A stretch of DNA of 64,000 nt from Lacrimispora indolis DSM 755 (GTDB taxonomy: Bacteria; Bacillota; Clostridia; Lachnospirales; Lachnospiraceae). The stretch lies in assembly GCF_000526995.1 (NCBI RefSeq), contig NZ_AZUI01000001.1, forward strand, positions 2,418,001 through 2,482,000, read 5' to 3'. The notes under the pieces were generated by a model. That model was not told where the DNA came from and made no database searches. It worked only from the letters and a program-made list of their open reading frames with translations. Positions 17,871 to 26,290 of this stretch are shown here, one piece after another (within the stretch, counting starts at the first letter, position 1; each line of letters begins with the position of its first letter). The translations under genes and the position numbers were made by a program.

Positions 17871-19367
17871 GTGAAATTAAAATTGAGAACCCGTCTGGTT
17901 GTAGCATTTTTGATCATAACGGTAATCCCCCTGGTCCTGATCTTTGCAGTGGTTGCAGGGCTTGGCAATTACCAGATGAAGGCGTTCCGGAAGGCCTATA
18001 ATTTGACGGAGCAGATCGACCTTCTTTCAAGTAATTCCCTGCAGATATTTAACCGCCTGACCAGGTCGGAGCAAAAGGAAATCAGCCAGATCCTTCAAAG
18101 CGACCCGGGGCAGTTTCAGGATACGGATTATTTGGCAAAGATTAACGAGAATCTGGTATCTAAATATGCCTATATGATCGTCCGAAAGGGAGATTCTCTT
18201 ATTTTTGACGGAAACAGCCACATCACCCAGGGCCTTTACGGCCAGCTTCCCAAATACGAGGAAATGGATAGCAACATTGACGGCGCCATTTACTTAGATG
18301 GAGAGACCCAGCATCTGGTAAAGCAGATGGATTTTCTTTATCCTGACGGGAACAAGGGAAGCGTGTTCATTGTTTCCAATGTAAACGGCCTTCTTCCTGA
18401 GATCAAGGTCATGATGGCGGAAATGCTCATGGCAATCATTATGATCATCGTGTTTACCGATGCCATCTTAATGATGTGGGTGTACCGGTCCGTGGTAAGC
18501 CCCTTGGGGCGGCTCCAGGTTGCAACCAAGAAGATCCGGGATGGGAATCTGGATTTCTCTCTTGAAGTGGAAAATGACGATGAGATCGGACAGCTTTGCC
18601 AGGATTTTGAAGAGATGAGGATCCGCCTTAAGGAATCCGCAGAGGAAAAAGTGGAGTATGATAAGGAGAACAAGGAGCTGATCAGCAATATATCCCATGA
18701 TTTAAAAACCCCGATCACCGCTATTAAGGGGTATGTGGAGGGGATCATGGATGGAGTGGCTTCCTCTCCGGAAAAGCTGGACCGCTATATCCGCACCATT
18801 TACAACAAGGCCAATGACATGGACAAACTGATCGATGAATTGACCTTTTATTCAAAAATCGACACCAATAAGATTCCTTATACCTTTTCCAAGATCAATG
18901 TGGCAGGCTATTTCAGGGACTGCGTGGATGAAGTTGGACTTGAAATGGAAGACCGGAGCATTGAACTGGGATATTTTAATTATGTGGATGAAGATGTGGT
19001 GGTCATTGCAGACGCAGAGCAGCTGCGCCGTGTCATCAATAACATCGTCAGCAATTCTGTGAAATATATGGATAAAAGGAGCGGAATTATCAACATCCGG
19101 ATCAAGGATGTGGGAGACTTTATCCAGGTGGAGATCGAGGACAACGGAAGAGGGATCCCGGCAAAGGATCTGCCCAGCATTTTTGACCGGTTTTACCGGA
19201 CAGATTCCTCCAGAAATTCTTCTCAGGGCGGAAGCGGGATCGGCTTATCCATCGTTAAGAAGATTATTGAGGATCATGGAGGCCGGATCTGGGCCACCAG
19301 CAAGGAAGGCATTGGAACGGAGATACATTTTGTTTTGAGAAAATATCAGGAGGTCATACAGGAATGA
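17871..19367 (+). CDS. Membrane sensor histidine kinase (HAMP, HisKA, HATPase)
   Basis: 498 residues from GTG 17871 (GGAGAG nine bases upstream; an ATG at 17838 lacks a site). Transmembrane segments at ~8-30 and ~185-210 flank an extracytoplasmic sensor. A HAMP linker follows (SPLGRLQVATKKIRDGN). The phospho-acceptor is the His in NISHDLKTPITAIKGY. The ATPase domain shows the N, G1 and G2 boxes (NNIVSNSVKYM, DNGRGIP, GGSGIGLSIVKKIIEDHGG). It overlaps the response regulator by 4 nt. The signal is unknown and no obvious target gene is adjacent. Confidence 0.93.
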   Translation: MKLKLRTRLVVAFLIITVIPLVLIFAVVAGLGNYQMKAFRKAYNLTEQIDLLSSNSLQIFNRLTRSEQKEISQILQSDPGQFQDTDYLAKINENLVSKYAYMIVRKGDSLIFDGNSHITQGLYGQLPKYEEMDSNIDGAIYLDGETQHLVKQMDFLYPDGNKGSVFIVSNVNGLLPEIKVMMAEMLMAIIMIIVFTDAILMMWVYRSVVSPLGRLQVATKKIRDGNLDFSLEVENDDEIGQLCQDFEEMRIRLKESAEEKVEYDKENKELISNISHDLKTPITAIKGYVEGIMDGVASSPEKLDRYIRTIYNKANDMDKLIDELTFYSKIDTNKIPYTFSKINVAGYFRDCVDEVGLEMEDRSIELGYFNYVDEDVVVIADAEQLRRVINNIVSNSVKYMDKRSGIINIRIKDVGDFIQVEIEDNGRGIPAKDLPSIFDRFYRTDSSRNSSQGGSGIGLSIVKKIIEDHGGRIWATSKEGIGTEIHFVLRKYQEVIQE

Positions 19368-20053
19368 GCAGAATACTGATTGTAGAAGACGAAGAGAGCA
19401 TAGCAGAGCTGGAGAAAGACTATCTGGAGCTGAGCGGATTTGAGGTTGAGATCGAGAATGACGGTGGAGAAGGACTTCAAATGGCGCTCCATGAGGATTT
19501 TGATCTGTTGATTCTGGATCTGATGCTGCCTGGAGTGGATGGCTTTGAGATTTGCCGGAAGGTCAGGGAGGTAAAAAACACCCCCATTATTATGGTTTCT
19601 GCCAAGAAGGAAGATATCGATAAGATCCGGGGATTAGGCTTAGGTGCTGATGATTACATTACAAAGCCATTCAGCCCCAGTGAGATGGTGGCCCGGGTGA
19701 AGGCCCATCTGGCACGTTATGAAAGGCTGATCGGAAGCGGAGTTCCTGACAATGAAATCATTGAGATCCGGGGTCTTAAAATAGATAAAACAGCCAGGCG
19801 GGTATGGATCAACGGAGAGGAAAAGAACTTTACCACCAAGGAATTTGACCTTTTAACATTCCTTGCCCAGAATCCAAACCATGTATTTACCAAGGAAGAG
19901 CTGTTTAATAAAATATGGGATATGGAATCCATCGGGGATATTGCCACGGTTACCGTTCATATTAAGAAGATCAGGGAAAAAATTGAGTTTAATACGGCCA
20001 AGCCTCAGTATATTGAGACGATTTGGGGAGTTGGGTACCGGTTTAAGGTGTAA
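19364..20053 (+). CDS. OmpR-family response regulator
   Basis: 229 residues: receiver domain with the acidic pocket (VEDEES), phospho-Asp in LLILDLMLPGVDGFE, the Thr/Ser switch (IIMVSAKK) and Lys (YITKPFSP), followed by a winged-helix DNA-binding domain (FTTKEFDLLTFLAQNPNHVF; VTVHIKKIREKIE; TIWGVGYRF). Start ATG overlaps the kinase stop (ATGA), so the two are coupled and form one two-component system. Confidence 0.95.
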   Translation: MSRILIVEDEESIAELEKDYLELSGFEVEIENDGGEGLQMALHEDFDLLILDLMLPGVDGFEICRKVREVKNTPIIMVSAKKEDIDKIRGLGLGADDYITKPFSPSEMVARVKAHLARYERLIGSGVPDNEIIEIRGLKIDKTARRVWINGEEKNFTTKEFDLLTFLAQNPNHVFTKEELFNKIWDMESIGDIATVTVHIKKIREKIEFNTAKPQYIETIWGVGYRFKV

Positions 20054-20055
20054 AC

Positions 20056-20084
20056 TTGACAATACACCCAAAATGGTGTAATAT
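20056..20084 (+). promoter_or_regulatory. Promoter of a short transcript (candidate antitoxin RNA)
   Basis: TTGACA (20056-20061), 17-bp spacer, TAATAT (20079-20084); an alternative TATAAC lies 3 bp further on. No ORF follows before the terminator at 20129-20165, so a transcript of about 70-80 nt is expected. Confidence 0.6.
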
Positions 20085-20090
20085 AACAGT

Positions 20091-20165
20091 AGCTAAGAAA
20101 GTAGTTAAGACCATGTGGTCACAAAGAGAAATCCCGCGTATGCCAGTGCGCGGGATTTCATTTTA
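20091..20165 (+). ncRNA. Candidate antisense/antitoxin RNA ending in a terminator
   Basis: The expected RNA contains a 14-nt segment (20097-20110) identical to 20243-20256. It can therefore pair with the mRNA of the small hydrophobic protein at codons ~2-7. It also contains a small hairpin (GACC/GGTC) and ends in a 10-bp stem AAATCCCGCG / CGCGGGATTT (20129-20138 with 20149-20158) followed by a weak T-rich tail. The stem is symmetric, so it may also terminate the convergent toxin mRNA. Existence and boundaries are inferred. Confidence 0.5.
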
Positions 20166-20167
20166 GG

Positions 20168-20263
20168 TTAGCTGCCTTTATGTTTTCTGTCTAACCATTT
20201 GCATATGTAGTAGCCAGCTACACTTGCCGCGACAGAATGAATGAAAGTAGTTAAGAATTCCAT
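20168..20263 (-). CDS. Small hydrophobic protein, candidate type I toxin
   Basis: 31 residues beginning MEFLTTFIHSVAASVAG and ending KWLDRKHKGS: one membrane helix (about residues 4-21) with a positively charged C-terminus, the build of Firmicute type I (Fst/TxpA/holin-like) toxins. AAGGAGGTG lies immediately upstream of the ATG (20261-20263), among the strongest ribosome-binding sites in the window. A promoter with a perfect -10 (20306-20334) lies about 40 bp upstream. The convergent short transcript at 20091-20165 carries a segment complementary to its 5' coding region. It is too short for most gene callers. Function is inferred from architecture. Confidence 0.6.
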   Translation of the reverse strand: MEFLTTFIHSVAASVAGYYICKWLDRKHKGS

Positions 20264-20305
20264 GCAGACACCTCCTTCCTGCTGGAAAGAGTTGACAGCA
20301 TATCC

Positions 20306-20334
20306 ATTATATCGCAGTATAATAGGGGTGTCTA
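20306..20334 (-). promoter_or_regulatory. Promoter of the small hydrophobic protein
   Basis: Minus strand: TAGACA (complement of 20329-20334), 17-bp spacer, perfect TATAAT (complement of 20306-20311). The predicted 5' UTR is about 36 nt. Confidence 0.75.
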
Positions 20335-20492
20335 TGAAATTAACCAAGTGATTTTTTGACTTTTTCTCATGGTAGAATGGAACGTCCGTACTACCACAAA
20401 TGAAAGGGCAAGGTACGTAAACTCTCCGATAATGGCTATAAAAGTAGTTAAACAGGGAACAGCTTATGCAGTACCGATCTAAGGTATAAGAG

Positions 20493-21251
20493 ATGAAAGA
20501 AAAACTATACGAAATACCCTTAAACGACGCCATGGATGCAGATGACGAGTGCCTGTTCTGCTTTCTTGAGAGAAAAGCAGAACAGGAGCTTATGGATTTT
20601 GTGTTAGGTTCCTGTGCCTCTTATATGGAAAGTGATACAAGAGAGGCCACAGACCGGTCAGGCTTCTGCCGTATCCATCAGAAGAAGATGTTTGATTACG
20701 GCAATGCCCTGGGAAATGGCTGGATATTAAAAACCTATTATAAAAAGCTGATAAAAGAAATGAGTGAGGAATTTAAGGAGTTTGTTCCCGGAAAGACCTC
20801 CTTAAAGGACCGGCTTACAGGAAAAGGGGGAAACCGCAATTCCGTCAGTACCTGGATCCAGGAAAAGACAAAGACCTGCTATATATGCGACCGGTTTTCG
20901 GAAATCTATGAGCGGTATGTTGCGACCTTTTTCTATTTGTACAAAAAGGATCCTGCCTTCCGGGAAAAGCTTGAAACGAGTAAGGGATTCTGCCTCCACC
21001 ATTTTGCAGATTTGTGCAGCCGGGCTGATGAGCATTTAAATGACAGGGAACGGAAGGAGTTCTATCCCGTAATTTTCAAGCTCATGGAGGAAAATATGGA
21101 GCGGATATCCGGTGATATCGACTGGTTCATTGAGAAGTTTGATTACTTAAACAAGGATGCGGATTGGAAGCAGTCAAAGGACGCCCTGCAGCGCGGGATG
21201 CAAAAGATCCGGGGCGCATATCCGGCAGATCCTGCCTATAAGCAGCGGTAG
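20493..21251 (+). CDS. DUF6062-like protein with two Cys/His metal motifs
   Basis: 252 residues, soluble and charged. Two similar modules carry paired metal-type motifs: CLFC (residues 20-23) with CRIH, and CYIC with CLHH in the second half. This suggests two bound zinc ions in an internally duplicated protein. I recall such Lachnospiraceae proteins as DUF6062; no function is known to me. It follows the toxin-like locus and is convergent with the araC gene, with only 2 bp between the stop codons. The start codon has only a weak AAGGTAT upstream. Confidence 0.65.
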   Translation: MKEKLYEIPLNDAMDADDECLFCFLERKAEQELMDFVLGSCASYMESDTREATDRSGFCRIHQKKMFDYGNALGNGWILKTYYKKLIKEMSEEFKEFVPGKTSLKDRLTGKGGNRNSVSTWIQEKTKTCYICDRFSEIYERYVATFFYLYKKDPAFREKLETSKGFCLHHFADLCSRADEHLNDRERKEFYPVIFKLMEENMERISGDIDWFIEKFDYLNKDADWKQSKDALQRGMQKIRGAYPADPAYKQR

Positions 21252-21253
21252 GT

Positions 21254-22099
21254 TTACCGGCTCAACCGCTTAAACTGTCCCGGCGTATAGCCCGTAGTCT
21301 GGCGGAAGGTGCGGATGAAGTTGGAATAATCATGAAAGCCTGACAAATGGCAGGCCTCTGAAACTGTATATCCCTGAGACAGCAGATCTTTTGCCAGTGC
21401 CACCCGCTTTACCACAATGTACTGAAAGATACTGCTTTCGGTCTCTGACTTGAATAAGTGGCTGATATAATATTTATCAAGGGAAAGAGCCTGGGATATG
21501 GAATCCAGGGTCATGGGAGTTGTTAAATTCTTGTCAATATAACTCATAATCGCCTGTGCCCGGTGAGGCTTTGGAGCCGTCCTTGCTGAGCTTGTCTTTT
21601 GCCAGGCTTTATTAATGAGAATCAGGATCTGGAGCAATGTGGTCATTGCCGTTAAATCGCTGCCGTAAGTGCAGCGGTTTTTTATTGCCTCATGAAGGCC
21701 CTGGGCCATGGAAACCAGGTTGCCATATTCCTCCTTTGAAAGCAGGACCAGATTCCCTTTGGCAGGCTCACGGTGAAAGCAGTCCAAAAGATTGGTGTCA
21801 GGAGTGGAGTAGGGGCGGATAAAGGCGGGGTTCACGTGAATGACCAGGCGGGTAAAGGCTTGGTTTGTGGTATTGATGGCCTTGTGAATCTCCCGGTTGG
21901 AAAACAGGATCAAGCTTCCCGGGCTCATATCATAGCAGACGTTTTCTACAAAGTACTGGATATGGCCGTCTATGAGCAAGTAGATTTCATGGCTGTTATG
22001 CATGTGAAAATCCACGTTTCCGGCCATATGGCTGGTAGTAAAGTCACAGCTGAAGGGTTCGGAAAATTCACTGTAATGGTATGGCGTTTCCTTATTCAT
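21254..22099 (-). CDS. AraC-family regulator of the Gfo/Idh operon
   Basis: 281 residues: N-terminal cupin/AraC-binding domain (NVDFHMHNSHEIYLLIDGHI; histidines of the barrel) and a C-terminal double HTH (LDSISQALSLDKYYISHLF; SEACHLSGFHDYSNFIRTFR; YTPGQFKRL). AGGAGG precedes the ATG (22097-22099). It is divergent from the Gfo/Idh operon, and the gap between them contains two identical 11-bp direct repeats suited to AraC-type binding. The likely role is inducer-dependent activation of that operon. Confidence 0.92.
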   Translation of the reverse strand: MNKETPYHYSEFSEPFSCDFTTSHMAGNVDFHMHNSHEIYLLIDGHIQYFVENVCYDMSPGSLILFSNREIHKAINTTNQAFTRLVIHVNPAFIRPYSTPDTNLLDCFHREPAKGNLVLLSKEEYGNLVSMAQGLHEAIKNRCTYGSDLTAMTTLLQILILINKAWQKTSSARTAPKPHRAQAIMSYIDKNLTTPMTLDSISQALSLDKYYISHLFKSETESSIFQYIVVKRVALAKDLLSQGYTVSEACHLSGFHDYSNFIRTFRQTTGYTPGQFKRLSR

Positions 22100-22118
22100 G
22101 AGGTCCTCCTGAAGTAGA

Positions 22119-22150
22119 CAATCTGCGCATACTTCTTCTCAATCTGCGCA
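22119..22150 (+). promoter_or_regulatory. Direct-repeat operator for the AraC regulator
   Basis: CAATCTGCGCA occurs at 22119-22129 and 22140-22150, start to start 21 bp, i.e. two helical turns. The second copy ends where the -35 region would begin (22151-22156, AACAAA, no consensus), 17 bp before a perfect TATAAT at 22174-22179. This is the layout of an activator-dependent AraC promoter. Confidence 0.75.
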
Positions 22151-22221
22151 AACAAATTGCGTTAAAAACAGTATATAATTAATTTACCACAAAAAGAAGG
22201 AAAAGAAAAGAGGAGGTAATC

Positions 22222-23241
22222 ATGGTTCGGGTTGGGATAATCGGCTGCGGAAACATCGGGGGAGTTCATGCCATGGTACTGAATGAAATAGAAGAGGTCA
22301 GCCTCTGCGCTTTGGCAGATAACCGGCTGGAGCGGGCGGAGGAATATTCAGCCCGTTTTACAGGAAGAAAGGCAAAGGCCTATGGATCCATGGAAGAAAT
22401 GCTTGAAAAGGAAGAACTGGATGTGGTCCATATCTGCACTCCTCATCACTGCCATGTGCCCATGGCCTCAGATGCTTTAAAAAAGGGCCTTCACGTGTTC
22501 ATGGAAAAGCCGCCTGCAATAAGCAGGGAACAGTTTAATGAGCTTTTAAGGGTTTCAGACCAAAGCAGGGGCAGGTTGGGTATCTGCTTCCAGAACCGGT
22601 ATAATGAAACCACAAAAAAGGTAAATGAGCTTTTAGCCCAGGGAATGCTTGGCAGGATAAAAGGCGGAAGGGCCTTTGTGACCTGGCACAGGGATGCGCC
22701 CTATTACACAGAAAGCGGCTGGAGGGGAAAGCTTGAGACAGAAGGCGGAGGGGCATTGATCAACCAGTCTATCCACGCTCTGGACTTACTTTTATCCTGG
22801 CTTGGAAAGCCTGTGAAAACGGAAGCGGCCATGAATAACCACCACTTAAAGGGGATTGTTGAGGTGGAGGACACCCTGGAAGCGTATATGACCTTTACAG
22901 AGGCTGAAGAACCGGTAAGTGCCAGCTTTTATGCAACAACTGCTTACGCCGTGGATGCACCGGTTTTCTTAGAGCTTGCCTGTGAGAACGGGTTCGTCCG
23001 CCTGGAAGGAAATTCTGTCTGGTATCAGACAAAGGAGCAGGAGGAGCCTGTAGTCTGGCAGGCGAAAAAGAGCTCCCTTCTGGGAAAAACCTATTGGGGA
23101 AACGGCCATGAAGCCTGTATCAGGGACTTTTATGATTGTCTGGATACCGGGAGGGACTATTTCAATGACATAGCCTCGGTTCAGAATACATTTTACACCA
23201 TGATGGATATTTATGATTCTGCAAGAAATGAGGGGAGATAA
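22222..23241 (+). CDS. Gfo/Idh/MocA-family oxidoreductase
   Basis: 339 residues. N-terminal NAD(P)-binding Rossmann fold (VGIIGCGNIGGVHAM), the family motif EKPPAIS with the conserved Lys near residue 95, and the C-terminal substrate domain (GGGALINQSIHALDLLLSW) with the catalytic-type His. It would oxidise or reduce a sugar, inositol or sugar acid. First gene of an operon with a second Gfo/Idh enzyme (3-bp gap) and a TIM-barrel isomerase. Substrate unknown. Confidence 0.9.
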   Translation: MVRVGIIGCGNIGGVHAMVLNEIEEVSLCALADNRLERAEEYSARFTGRKAKAYGSMEEMLEKEELDVVHICTPHHCHVPMASDALKKGLHVFMEKPPAISREQFNELLRVSDQSRGRLGICFQNRYNETTKKVNELLAQGMLGRIKGGRAFVTWHRDAPYYTESGWRGKLETEGGGALINQSIHALDLLLSWLGKPVKTEAAMNNHHLKGIVEVEDTLEAYMTFTEAEEPVSASFYATTAYAVDAPVFLELACENGFVRLEGNSVWYQTKEQEEPVVWQAKKSSLLGKTYWGNGHEACIRDFYDCLDTGRDYFNDIASVQNTFYTMMDIYDSARNEGR

Positions 23242-23244
23242 GAC

Positions 23245-24399
23245 ATGGATAAGGTAAGACTTGGTATTATCGGAATTGGAAACATGGGAACCGGCCATTT
23301 AAAGAACATTCTGGAGGGTAAGGTTCCTGAGATGGAAGTGACTGCCGTGGCAGACCGCCAGGAAGTCAGGAGAGTATGGGCAAAGGAGAAGTTGCCGGAA
23401 TCGGTTGCTGTCTTTGAGGAAGGAAAGGATCTGATCGCAGCAGGTGTGTGTGACGCAGTCCTGATCGCAGTGCCTCATTACCAGCATCCGGAGCTGACCA
23501 TTGATGCCATGAACCACGGGCTTCATGTGATGTGTGAAAAGCCTGCGGGAGTTTATACAAAGCAGGTCCGGGAAATGAACGAAGCGGCCAAAAAGAGCGA
23601 CAGGATCTTTGCCATGATGTTCAATCAGAGGACCAACTGCATTTACCGGAAAATGCATGAGCTTGTAACAGGCGGAGAGCTGGGCGCCATCAAACGGGTG
23701 AACTGGATCGTGACAGACTGGTACCGCACCCAGTCCTATTATGACTCAGGAAGCTGGAGAGCCACCTGGGAGGGAGAAGGCGGCGGCGTTTTATTAAACC
23801 AGTGCCCTCACAACATGGATTTGCTCCAGTGGATCTGCGGAATGCCAAGCAAGGTACAGGCCTTCTGCCACAACGGGAAATGGCATGACATTGAAGTGGA
23901 AGATGATGTAACGGCTTATATGGAATATCCAAACGGCGCCACAGGAGTCTTTGTCACCACAACTGCAGATGCTCCGGGAACCAACCGGTTTGAGATCACT
24001 TTGGAAATGGGCAAGCTGGTCTGCGAAAATAACAAGCTTTTGCTTCATAAGCTGGCGGAAAACGAGCGTACCTTCTGCAAAACAGCAAAGGGCGGTTTTG
24101 ATACCCCGGAATGTACGGTGACAGAGGTTGATACAGACGGGGAAAATGAGCAGCATGTGGGCGTCTTAAAGGCATTTGCTGGTAAGATCCTTCATGGCAC
24201 ACCTCTGATCGCGGAAGGCATGGAAGGGATCAACGGTCTGACCTTATCAAACGCCATGCATTTATCCAGCTGGTTAAAAAGAGAGGTTGAGATCCCCTTT
24301 GATGAGGATTTATTCTTGGAGGAGCTTAATAAGCGCCGCAGGGAATCCAGGAAAAAAGAAGGAACAGGCGTGGTATTTGACACAGAAGGAAGCTATTAA
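23245..24399 (+). CDS. Gfo/Idh/MocA-family oxidoreductase
   Basis: 384 residues, longer than its neighbour. Rossmann motif GIIGIGNMGTGHLKN, the EKPAGVYTKQ motif, and GGGVLLNQCPHNMDLLQWI containing the catalytic-type His. The C-terminal ~25 residues are highly charged. It starts three bases after the preceding gene, so the two enzymes are made together and may catalyse opposite redox steps on the same substrate, as in oxidation-isomerisation-reduction pathways. Confidence 0.9.
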   Translation: MDKVRLGIIGIGNMGTGHLKNILEGKVPEMEVTAVADRQEVRRVWAKEKLPESVAVFEEGKDLIAAGVCDAVLIAVPHYQHPELTIDAMNHGLHVMCEKPAGVYTKQVREMNEAAKKSDRIFAMMFNQRTNCIYRKMHELVTGGELGAIKRVNWIVTDWYRTQSYYDSGSWRATWEGEGGGVLLNQCPHNMDLLQWICGMPSKVQAFCHNGKWHDIEVEDDVTAYMEYPNGATGVFVTTTADAPGTNRFEITLEMGKLVCENNKLLLHKLAENERTFCKTAKGGFDTPECTVTEVDTDGENEQHVGVLKAFAGKILHGTPLIAEGMEGINGLTLSNAMHLSSWLKREVEIPFDEDLFLEELNKRRRESRKKEGTGVVFDTEGSY

Positions 24400-24422
24400 G
24401 AGATAAAAAAGGAGAAATGATT

Positions 24423-25271
24423 ATGTGGGATGGAATTCAATTATCCGGTTTTGCAGATGAAATCGATATGGATTTGGGAAAGCAGATGGAAGTATTAAAG
24501 AAGCTGGAAATTCATCATGTGGAGATGCGGGGGGTCAACGGGAAAGGACTGGTAGAGCATTCCATGAGCGAGGTAAAGGAAATTAAAAAGCACCTTGAGG
24601 AAGGGGGAATCCGTTTGTCCTCTGTAGGCTCTCCCATTGGAAAGATCCAGATCACCGATGATTTTGCCCCTCATATGGAGCTTTACAAGCACACGGTGGA
24701 AATCGCCCATGAGATGGAGGTTCCATTCATCCGCATGTTCAGCTTTTTCATGCCTGAGAATGAAAGTTACTCCCCATACCGGGGAAAGGTCATGGATCAG
24801 TTGGGCCAGCTTGCAGATTACGCAAAGGCTAACCGTGTGGTGCTTCTCCATGAGAATGAAAAGGATATTTACGGAGACATGGCGGACCGATGCCTGGAAA
24901 TCATGAAAGAATTCTATGGGGAGCATTTTAAGGCAGTCTTTGACTTTGCCAACTTCGTTCAGTGCAAACAGGATACTCTGGAAGCTTATGAAATGTTAAA
25001 GCCCTACATCGCCTACATCCATATAAAGGATGCCCTGTGGTCCGATGCAAGCGTGGTTCCGGCAGGCATGGGAGACGGGCATGTGGAAGAGATATTAAAG
25101 ATGCTGAAAGCCGGCGGGTATGAGGGCTTCTTATCCCTGGAACCTCATTTAAGTGACTTTGCAGGCTTTAACGCTTTGGAGCAGAATTCCTCCCAGAAGA
25201 AAAAGATGAGCGGGGAAGAAGCGTTTACCATGGCATATGAATCTCTTAGAAACATTTTGGAGAAGATTTAA
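24423..25271 (+). CDS. TIM-barrel sugar isomerase/epimerase (AP-endonuclease-2 family)
   Basis: 282 residues of the xylose-isomerase-like TIM barrel family (IolE/IolI/UxaE superfamily). Metal-ligand type residues are seen in VVLLHENEKDIYGD (Glu), AVFDFANFVQ (Asp), IAYIHIKDALW (His/Asp) and FLSLEPHL (Glu). ATG 24423 is chosen because GGAG lies eight bases upstream; ATG 24417 would be only 2 bp from it. It would isomerise or epimerise the keto intermediate produced by the two dehydrogenases of the same operon. Confidence 0.87.
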   Translation: MWDGIQLSGFADEIDMDLGKQMEVLKKLEIHHVEMRGVNGKGLVEHSMSEVKEIKKHLEEGGIRLSSVGSPIGKIQITDDFAPHMELYKHTVEIAHEMEVPFIRMFSFFMPENESYSPYRGKVMDQLGQLADYAKANRVVLLHENEKDIYGDMADRCLEIMKEFYGEHFKAVFDFANFVQCKQDTLEAYEMLKPYIAYIHIKDALWSDASVVPAGMGDGHVEEILKMLKAGGYEGFLSLEPHLSDFAGFNALEQNSSQKKKMSGEEAFTMAYESLRNILEKI

Positions 25272-25296
25272 CTGCATAAGAGTAAGGCTAAAATAT

Positions 25297-25347
25297 AAAA
25301 GGCGTATCCAGGAGTCCGTTCAGGAAGAAACTCCGGGATACGCCTTT
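25297..25347. terminator. Bidirectional terminator
   Basis: Outer stem AAAGGCGTATCC / GGATACGCCTTT (25298-25309 with 25336-25347) plus an inner GGAGT/ACTCC stem, between the convergent epimerase and deoR genes. A/T-rich flanks are present on both sides. Confidence 0.8.
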
Positions 25348-25348
25348 C

Positions 25349-26125
25349 CTATTGCTCAGGTGCCGTCTCTATGGCGCAGCCCAACTCTCTGCAGTAGGAA
25401 CAGAAGGCATCATCAGGCAGCCGGTCTGTCAGGATATAATCAAACTGCCTGATCTCTCCAAAGGTCATGAGAGAGGTGCGCCCAAACTTCGAGGAATCTG
25501 CCAGAAGATAATGCTTCTGGCTCTTTTTTAATGCCGTTTTCTTAATGGTGTACTCCTCTGTGGAAGCGTTGCAGACTCCAGCCTGGGCGGAGAGCCCTGT
25601 ACAGGCCATAAATGCCCGGACAATGTTATAATCCTCCAAATATTCCACACAGGAACTGCCCACCAGTGAGGCGGTATCTCTTTTTAAAGATCCGGGAAGG
25701 GCGATCACATTGATGTTTGGGTAACTCATGGACTTGTTGATGACCTGGAGGCTGTTGGTAATGACCGTAACCGAGTTTAAATGGGCCAGGTGATCCACAA
25801 TATTCATGGTGGTGGTTCCGCTGTCAATGAATATGATATCCCGCTCCCGTACAAAGGAAGCGGCCAGTGCAGCGATCTTTTGCTTGCTTTGGGCATTTTT
25901 TCCGGCACGTTCATGGAAGTTGATCAGACTTGGGATGGCTGCCGTATTTTCACATGCGACCACACCTCCGTAAACCTTCTCCACGGTGCCCCTTGAGACT
26001 AGGATCTCCAAGTCCCGTCGCAGGGTGTTTTTTGAAATCTCAAATTCTTCACACAGGGCATCAATGGAGGCCGCCTTGTGCTCCAATATATATTGTTCCA
26101 GTTGATCGATTCGGGAAATTCTCAT
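25349..26125 (-). CDS. iolR: DeoR-family repressor, probable inositol regulator
   Basis: 258 residues. N-terminal DeoR helix-turn-helix (SRIDQLEQYILEHK, SIDALCEEFEISKNTLRRDLE) and a sugar-phosphate-binding C-terminal domain (IIFIDSGTTTMNIVDHLAH; KRDTASLVGSS). The ATG at 26123-26125 is preceded by AAGGAGT; a longer upstream start has no site. It is divergent from the iol operon and close in build to IolR, which in Bacillus responds to 2-deoxy-5-keto-gluconate 6-phosphate, made by IolC. Assignment as IolR rests on position and family. Confidence 0.8.
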   Translation of the reverse strand: MRISRIDQLEQYILEHKAASIDALCEEFEISKNTLRRDLEILVSRGTVEKVYGGVVACENTAAIPSLINFHERAGKNAQSKQKIAALAASFVRERDIIFIDSGTTTMNIVDHLAHLNSVTVITNSLQVINKSMSYPNINVIALPGSLKRDTASLVGSSCVEYLEDYNIVRAFMACTGLSAQAGVCNASTEEYTIKKTALKKSQKHYLLADSSKFGRTSLMTFGEIRQFDYILTDRLPDDAFCSYCRELGCAIETAPEQ

Positions 26126-26249
26126 AGGTGTACTCCTTACTTGGCAGCTTTTTGGCATGCTGTTCTGGTGAAATTATAACAGATACATTAGAAAATATCA
26201 AGAAGCAACCAAGATATGATCAAATTAAGTAAAAATACAAAAGATTTTC

Positions 26250-26290
26250 TTGACTAATTTTTAAATGAATGGTAGAATATGACCAAAAGA
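26250..26290 (+). promoter_or_regulatory. iol promoter with IolR-like site
   Basis: TTGACT (26250-26255), 17-bp spacer, TAGAAT (26273-26278). Directly behind it TGACCAAAAGA (26280-26290) fits the Bacillus IolR consensus WRAYCAADARD at all positions, as I remember that consensus. Looser CAA-rich copies lie upstream (around 26207 and 26236). Repressor binding here would cover the transcription start. Confidence 0.6.

Noticed and set aside
20168..20533. Longer minus-strand reading of the toxin frame (121 codons)
   Set aside because: The upstream part contains the -10/-35 boxes and has no ribosome-binding site; the strong site sits only at 20263.
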